In this document: one piece after another, positions 57,701 through 64,000 of the stretch | Layout: the number at the start of each line of letters is the position of its first letter | Position numbering within the stretch: the stretch's first letter is position 1 | DNA from: DYJE01 sp964637565 | Lineage (GTDB): Bacteria; Desulfobacterota; Desulfobacteria; Desulfobacterales; Desulfolunaceae | NCBI GenBank assembly: GCA_964637565.1 | Contig: CAZWTY010000010.1 | Coordinates: 1 to 64,000, forward strand | DNA: 64,000 nt | Reading direction: 5' to 3' | Made by a program: the position numbers and the translations under genes | The notes under the pieces: model-generated | The model's database searches: none | Told to the model about the DNA's origin: nothing | The model's input: the letters and a program-made list of their open reading frames with translations, nothing else

Positions 57701-60700
57701 GACCTGGAACACAACCTGGGCGCGTCCGGCGGGGGTTTCGACAAGATCCGCTTCAAACACCCCGATCCTGAGAAGGCCATCACCGTTTCCGACGAAGAGA
57801 TGGACACCAGCATCGAGCTGAACAAGACCGGTGACGACCGCCCCAGGCGGACCATCTCCATTCCCTGTTACGGCGGCGGCATGTCTTTCGGTTCCACGGC
57901 TTTGCCGGTGATCATCGGACGGGCCCGGGCGGCCAAGCGCCTCAACACCCTCACCTGCACCGGTGAAGGCGGCTATCCTCCCGATTTTCTTCCTTACAAA
58001 GAGCACGTGATCACCCAGGTGGCCACCGGTCTTTTCGGAGTCCGCGAGGAAACCATCAAACACTGCCCGGTTGTGGAGTTCAAATACGCCCAAGGGGCGA
58101 AACCGGGACTCGGCGGGCATCTTCTCGGTGAAAAAGTCACCGAGGCCGTGGCGGCCATGCGTGAAACCGTGGTGGGCAGCTCCCTGTTCTCCCCCTTCCC
58201 CTTCCACAGCGTGTACAGCGTGGAAGACCACAAGAAACACGTGGACTGGATGAAGGAGATCAACAATCAGGTTCTGGTGTCCGTCAAGGTTTCCACTCCG
58301 ACTGACGTGGACATGGTGGCCGTGGGCGCGTATTACGCCGGAGCCCACATCGTCCACATCGACGGCAGCTACGGCGGGACCGGGGCCGCTCCCGACATCG
58401 CCAAGAAAAACATCGCCATGCCCATCGAGTACGCCATTCCCAAAGTTCACAACTTCCTTAAGAACGAAGGGGCCCGGGACAAGATCACCCTGATCGCCAG
58501 CGGCGGCATCCGTTCGGCCATGGACGTGGCCAAAGCCATCGCCCTGGGTGCCGACGGCGTGGTCATCGGCACGGCGGAAATCGTGGCATTGGAATGCGTC
58601 CGTTGCAGCAACTGCGAAAGCGGGCGCGGATGCGCCAGGGGCATCGCCACCACCGACCCCGAACTGGGGTTCATGACCACGGAAGAGTACTGCGAACAGC
58701 GCATCGTCAACATGTACATGGCCTGGCGCAAACAGTGGTGCGATCTCTTGAGGTCCCTGGGCATGACAAGCATCCGGGAACTGGTGGGACGGTCCGACCT
58801 TCTCGTTCACCTGGATTACCTGGACGAACAGGAACGGGCAAAGTACCAGCCTGCGCCTTCGTATAAGGTCATTATATAAGGGTTTTTTGCCTCCGGCGGC
58901 CCTGCCGGGGGCCAAACTTTTGAAAAGTTTGACAAACAGGTTATGGCGCTTCGACAGGCCCAACCGTGAACCTTGAAAACCCATTTGTCCAGATTTTTAA
59001 AATCTGGCCCCCGGAGGGCCGCCGGAGGCATATTCAATATGAGGAAAAGACGGTTATGAAAACAAACCAGACAGATACCATCCAAAAGCTTCTGGCCTCA
59101 CGGGCCGGGCTTCCCCATATCAAGACGCCCATTGCCAAATGCGACGAGGAAGGCGGTTGCGGGGTCACCGGTTTCATGTGCTCGATTCCCGTGGCCGGAC
59201 GTCATATCTACGAACCCTCGGTGCAGATGCACAACCGTGGCAACGGCAAGGGCGGCGGCATCGCGGCGGTGGGGCTTTCGGCGGAAAGCCTGGGCATCCC
59301 CCAGGACATCCTCGAAGACCATTACCTGCTTCAGGTGGCCTACATCGACAGCTCGTGCAAAGAAGAGCTGGAAAAAAGGTTCATCCTGCCTCATTTCAAC
59401 ATTTACGCCAGCGGCATGATCCCCACCATCAGCGACCACACATCCATCGGACTCGAAGTAAAACCGCCGGACGTGTGCCGGTATTTTGTCCGGGTGAAAC
59501 CCGCGGTGCTCGCCGCGTTCATCACGGAACACAGCCTTGAAACCCTTCCCGAACGCAAAGCCGAGGACGAATTCGTCAGCCAGAACACCTACCGCCTGAA
59601 CCAGGCGTACTACGCGTCCCTGGGTGAAAAACAGGCCTTCGTCCTGTCCCACGGCCGGAACATCATGATCCTCAAAGTCGTGGGTTACGCCGAGCAGGCC
59701 ACCCAGTATTACTGCCTGGAGGATTTCAAGGCCCACGGATGGATCGCCCACCAGCGTTACCCCACAAGGGGACGGCTCTGGCATCCCGGCGGAGCCCATC
59801 CTTTCTCAGGCATGCACGAAGCCCTGGTGCACAACGGCGATTTCGCCAACTACCACGCCGTGTCCGAATACCTGAACCAGTACAAGATTCACCAGCAGTT
59901 TTTGACCGACACCGAGGTGTCCGTGCAGCTTCTGGATCTGTACAACCGGACCTTCGAGTACCCGCTGGAGTACATCATCGAAGCCATCGCCCCCACCACG
60001 GAATACGACTTCGACAGCCTGCCCGAAGAAAAGCAGAAAGTGTACCGCTACATCCAGAGCCAGCATACCGCCGGGTCCCCCGACGGCCCCTGGTTCTTCA
60101 TCATCGCCCGAAACGATCCGTACAACGACTTTATGCAGCTTCTGGGCATCACCGACACCGCCATGCTGCGACCCCAGGTTTTCGCGTTGCTCGAACGGGA
60201 CGAAGTCCAGATCGGCCTGGTCTGTTCGGAAAAACAGGCCATTGACGCCACCCTCCAAAACCTCGCCAAAGAAGACCCGAGGTTCTGCCCCGTGGCCGAC
60301 AAATACTGGAACGCCCGGGGTGGAAGTTCCACAGACGGCGGGGCTTTTGCCTTCACCATCAAAGATTCCGGCAAAGGCGACGGCTCCAAGATTCTCAGCA
60401 CGGAAAACAAGTTCGGTGAACCGATCACCCTGCCCAAAGGCCAGGAACACCTGGACCTGAGCGTAAAAATCGCCCCGTCACCCAACGCCGCCGCCATCGA
60501 GGGCGACGTGATGAAGCACATCGAATCCGACGACCTTTCGGCCCTAAAAGCCTACGTCCTTTCCAGCATCACCGCCTGGAGTTTCGCGGACCTGTCCGCA
60601 TTCCTGAAGGCTGTGGTGAAATCAGCCGCAAACGACAAGGCCAGAGCCAACGCCATCGACATCCTGACTTTCGTGAACGACAGGCGTTACGATTCAGGCG

Positions 60701-63700
60701 CTAAAAAGCCGGGCTCCGTGCTGGACATGGTGAGAAACGCCCTGACGGACATCTTCATGTCTTTCCCCAAACTCAGCGAAAAGAAGAACAGCCGGTATTC
60801 CACGATCGACTGGGACAGCCGGGAGACCTTACGCGCACCCGAAGGCAACGAACGGGTGCTGGTCATCAACGCCCGGGCCTTTGAACCCGAAGGACCGAAC
60901 TGCGATTCCCGCCTGATGAACAAAGCCTTCAACCTGGGCTGGAAGCACTACATCTGCTTCGGCTACAAAGGCCAGCGTTTCACCGGCTGCGGATTCGGTC
61001 CCAAAACCAACGACGTCACCATCCATGTGTACGACAGCTCCGGCGACTATCTGGCGTCCGGCATCGACGGCCTGGAGATCCAGGTCCACGGCAACGCCCA
61101 GGACCAGCTCGGCCAGATCATGAAAAGCGGCAAACTGGTGATCCACGGCGACGTGGGCCAGACGTTCATGTACGGCGCCAAAGGTGGCGAGGTCTACATC
61201 ATGGGGAACGCGGCGGGACGGCCCCTGATCAACGCCACGGGCAAGCCCCGGGTGGTGATCAACGGCACCTGCCTGGACTACCTGGCCGAGTCCTTCATGG
61301 CCGGAGATCCCTTGAACGGCGGCGGATTCGTCATCCTGAACGGCATGGCTTACGACGAAAAAGGCCGGCTCAAACCCCAGGCGACGCCCTACCCCGGCTC
61401 GAACCTCTTTTCCCTGGCCTCGGGCGGCGCGATCTACATGCGCGACCCAAAACGAAAAATCGTGGATGAGCAGCTGAACGGAGGGTTTTTCACCAAGCTC
61501 ACCGACGCCGACTGGAATCTGATTCTTCCCTATCTTGAAGAAAACCAGCGCCTTTTCGGCATCTCCATCGACAATGATCTCCTGACCGTGGACGGCGTGA
61601 AAAAGAACTACAACGAGGTTTACATCAAAGTCCAGGCTGTGGCCCTGAACAAGCACTGATCATAAAAAAAGGGGCCGTCACCCTCTCCGGGCGGCCCCTT
61701 TTTACGATAATACACCGGTAGGTCGGGCTTTCGCCCGACGCCCCTGTCGGGCGAAAGCCCGACCTACGGCTATCTCAATAGCATTGCCGGGCAAGGCAGG
61801 CCGGTTAAACCGGCACATCCCGAGCTTGTCATTCCGGGCGGCAGCAGGCACAGAATCTATGTTTGCCCGGGCAACACCTTACGGCACACAGCATCCAAGA
61901 CTCAAAGCCGACCCGGAATCCACTCCAGTATGGTCAACCCATCTCGAAAATGCATACAGCCGCTCTGACATGACGATTGTGTACGCCAATGATTGATGTT
62001 AAAATCTTATCAACCATAAAAATGGGACTCTTATCGTCGCAACACAACATATTGAAATGGAAGGCTTATGCATACTCCTAACGTTAAAGAAGAAGCGTAC
62101 CGCATTCTGGAAAAACTCCCTGAAAAAGCCACATGGGACGACCTGATGTACCAGATTTATGTCAGGCAAACCATTGAAGCGGGCATCGAGGACAGCGAGA
62201 TGGACCGAACGATGGGGGTTGAGGATGTGCGCAAACATTTTGGTCTGAAGCCATGAAAGTATACTGGACCCGTAATGCGGTCGGTCATCTTTCAACCATT
62301 TACGAATACATCGCTTTGAACTCCCCCATGTATGCCCGCCAAACAGTGGATAGAATCACCCGGAGATCGGAACAGATCGCAGCCCAGCCATTATCCGGCC
62401 GCAAGGTTCCTGAATTCGAAGACGATGCTGTCCGGGAGCTGATCGAACGACCCTGCCGTACATTTACAGAATGAAAAAAGAACGGATCGACGTACTGGCC
62501 GTTATCCATGGAGCGAGGATTCTGGGTACAGAAATATAATTTTCATGATGGTTTTGGTTACGAGGAACAACCCTATGCGAAACAAATTTCTTGGAACAGG
62601 ACAGCCGGGATTCCACCCGCTGCGAAAAGTGCGCGTGGCCCTGTCCGGTGTGAGATACGCCGTGGTCTACGATTTCGCCGTGGCCTACAAAACGGTTCTG
62701 TCCATCCTTCTTCTCATCGCCTGCTTTTACAACCGTCGCTGGATCGATTTCGGGCTTGTCCTGCTGGTCACCGGAATGATGATGGTTTCTGAAATGTTCA
62801 ACACAGCCATCGAGGCCCTGTGCGATTTTGTCGAATCACGGCACAACGAGAAGATCAAAATCATCAAGGATATTTCCGCAGCCGCCACCGGCATCAGCAT
62901 CCTGATCTGGGTCGTGGTGGTGGTGGTGGAATTGGCCCAGCTTTTCCAGCGCTGAAAGTAAGTCGGGTTGGGCGAGGTTTTGAAGGTCATAGGGCGCAGA
63001 AGCATCTGAGCAAGAACAGTGTTTTGAACCGTTTCCCAAGGCCAGAGGATTGAATTCGTACCATCGACAGCCTGATCAAACTCAAGGGCTGCCAGCTCAT
63101 GAATTTTAACTTTCATCGGAAAAGTATTCGAAATCAAGAAGTTTTGCAGGGCCTTGGCTTACAGCATCCATAGGTTCTTGACTTCACGTATCCATTCCTG
63201 GCGAAGACCGTCATCTTCCTTGTCGATACTTGCCAATATCAGTTCGGCAAAAATCACCCTTTCGTTTGGAGGCATCTTCAACGCCTTTTCCAACAATGCC
63301 TTATCCATCCATACCCCTCTCAAAATCCTGTCAATTCATCAGTTTTTTTTATATCTTTAACCTGAAACAGCCTTTTTTACCCATATAAAAGCTGTTTAAC
63401 GAATGACACGCTCAGGTTACGGGAATCTAAAGCATGGTCCATTCTTGGCAAACCTTTCTATCGGAGCAACCCATGGCGAGAGCTTTTCGCATCCCACGCC
63501 TTACATCAGGAGGACTGATCACAACCTGCCACTGCGTGTCCCGCTGCGGGCACGGCCTTTCGGATCTTGGTGTGCAACACGGCTGGAACGGGTCCGTTGA
63601 ACTGGGCCCTTTGGGATATTACATCGGGATTCCCGGCCATGCGGTAACCCTGACCCAAGCCGAAGGAATCCCTGAATGAACGGCCTGACCATCCTCTACC

Positions 63701-64000
63701 TCCTGAGCCAGCTTCCGGAACGGACGGGAAGCGGGATCTACACCCGGGAAATCATCGCAAGGGCGGCAAAAGCGGGATACCGCTGCTCGCTGGTGGCGGC
63801 ATGCTCGGCGAAAAACCCGCCGGACATCCAGGGCATCCGGGCGAATCCCGTCCGGCTGGTGACATTTGACGCAGCCCCCCTGTCGTACCCCATTCCGGGA
63901 ATGAGCGATGGGATGCCCTATCCCAGCAGCCGGTTCATGGACCTCGACCCTCGGCAGCTCGCGGATTATGAAACAGCCTTTGAAACGGCCATAACCGACA

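Overview
The window looks like a chromosomal segment of an anaerobic, flagellated Gram-negative bacterium of the Desulfobacterota (sulfate-reducer type). This is inferred from gene content: split glutamate synthase modules with ferredoxin domains, an MvhD/MetV/MetF set, type III glutamine synthetase, many sigma-54 regulators and outer-membrane proteins. No rRNA, tRNA or CRISPR array was recognised. The species cannot be named from the sequence alone.

Layout. 0.3-4.7 kb: envelope genes (lipoprotein glycoside-hydrolase-like protein, polysaccharide deacetylase, a secreted protein with 58-residue repeats, an outer-membrane protein). 5-9.3 kb: parA, parB, an IspH-UbiA fusion and a lytic transglycosylase. 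9.5-18.9 kb: a small membrane protein, then on the minus strand a flagellar operon flgB-flgC-fliE-fliF-fliG-fliH-fliI-fliJ-motE-like. It runs on into a multi-spanning protein with presenilin-like aspartyl-protease motifs and a one-helix protein. 19-28.6 kb: sigma-54 activators, a large TPR protein, CheY, CheX, two PilZ proteins and a REC-GAF-HD-GYP protein, i.e. motility control and c-di-GMP signalling. 28.8-39.6 kb: SF2 helicase, Lrp-lysA, an acidic-repeat zinc-ribbon protein, hpt, a DnaJ-like protein, mnmG and a radical SAM protein. 39.8-46.7 kb: a patatin-like protein with altered catalytic residues, a solute-binding protein, two large histidine kinases and an HD protein. 46.7-48.5 kb: an ECF sigma/anti-sigma operon whose four genes all overlap by 4 nt. 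48.6-61.7 kb: nitrogen and one-carbon metabolism. It holds a GAF-ANTAR antiterminator, an AI-2E family permease, glnN with a sigma-54 promoter, and an operon mvhD-like/metV/metF/two GltB-like proteins/GltB amidotransferase. 61.7-64 kb: repeats, damaged toxin-antitoxin genes, dgkA and the start of a glycosyltransferase gene.

Most notable points. (1) The metV-metF-glutamate synthase operon has a leader with two AAAGGC hexaloop hairpins; the second overlaps an intrinsic terminator. This is the architecture recognised by ANTAR proteins, and a GAF-ANTAR gene lies 5 kb away. (2) A presenilin/GxGD-like intramembrane protease candidate sits in the flagellar operon. (3) Several enzymes are fused or have altered active sites: IspH-UbiA, the patatin-like protein with Cys for Ser, a GltB-like paralogue lacking the GGTGAAP motif, and a sigma-54 regulator with a degenerate receiver.
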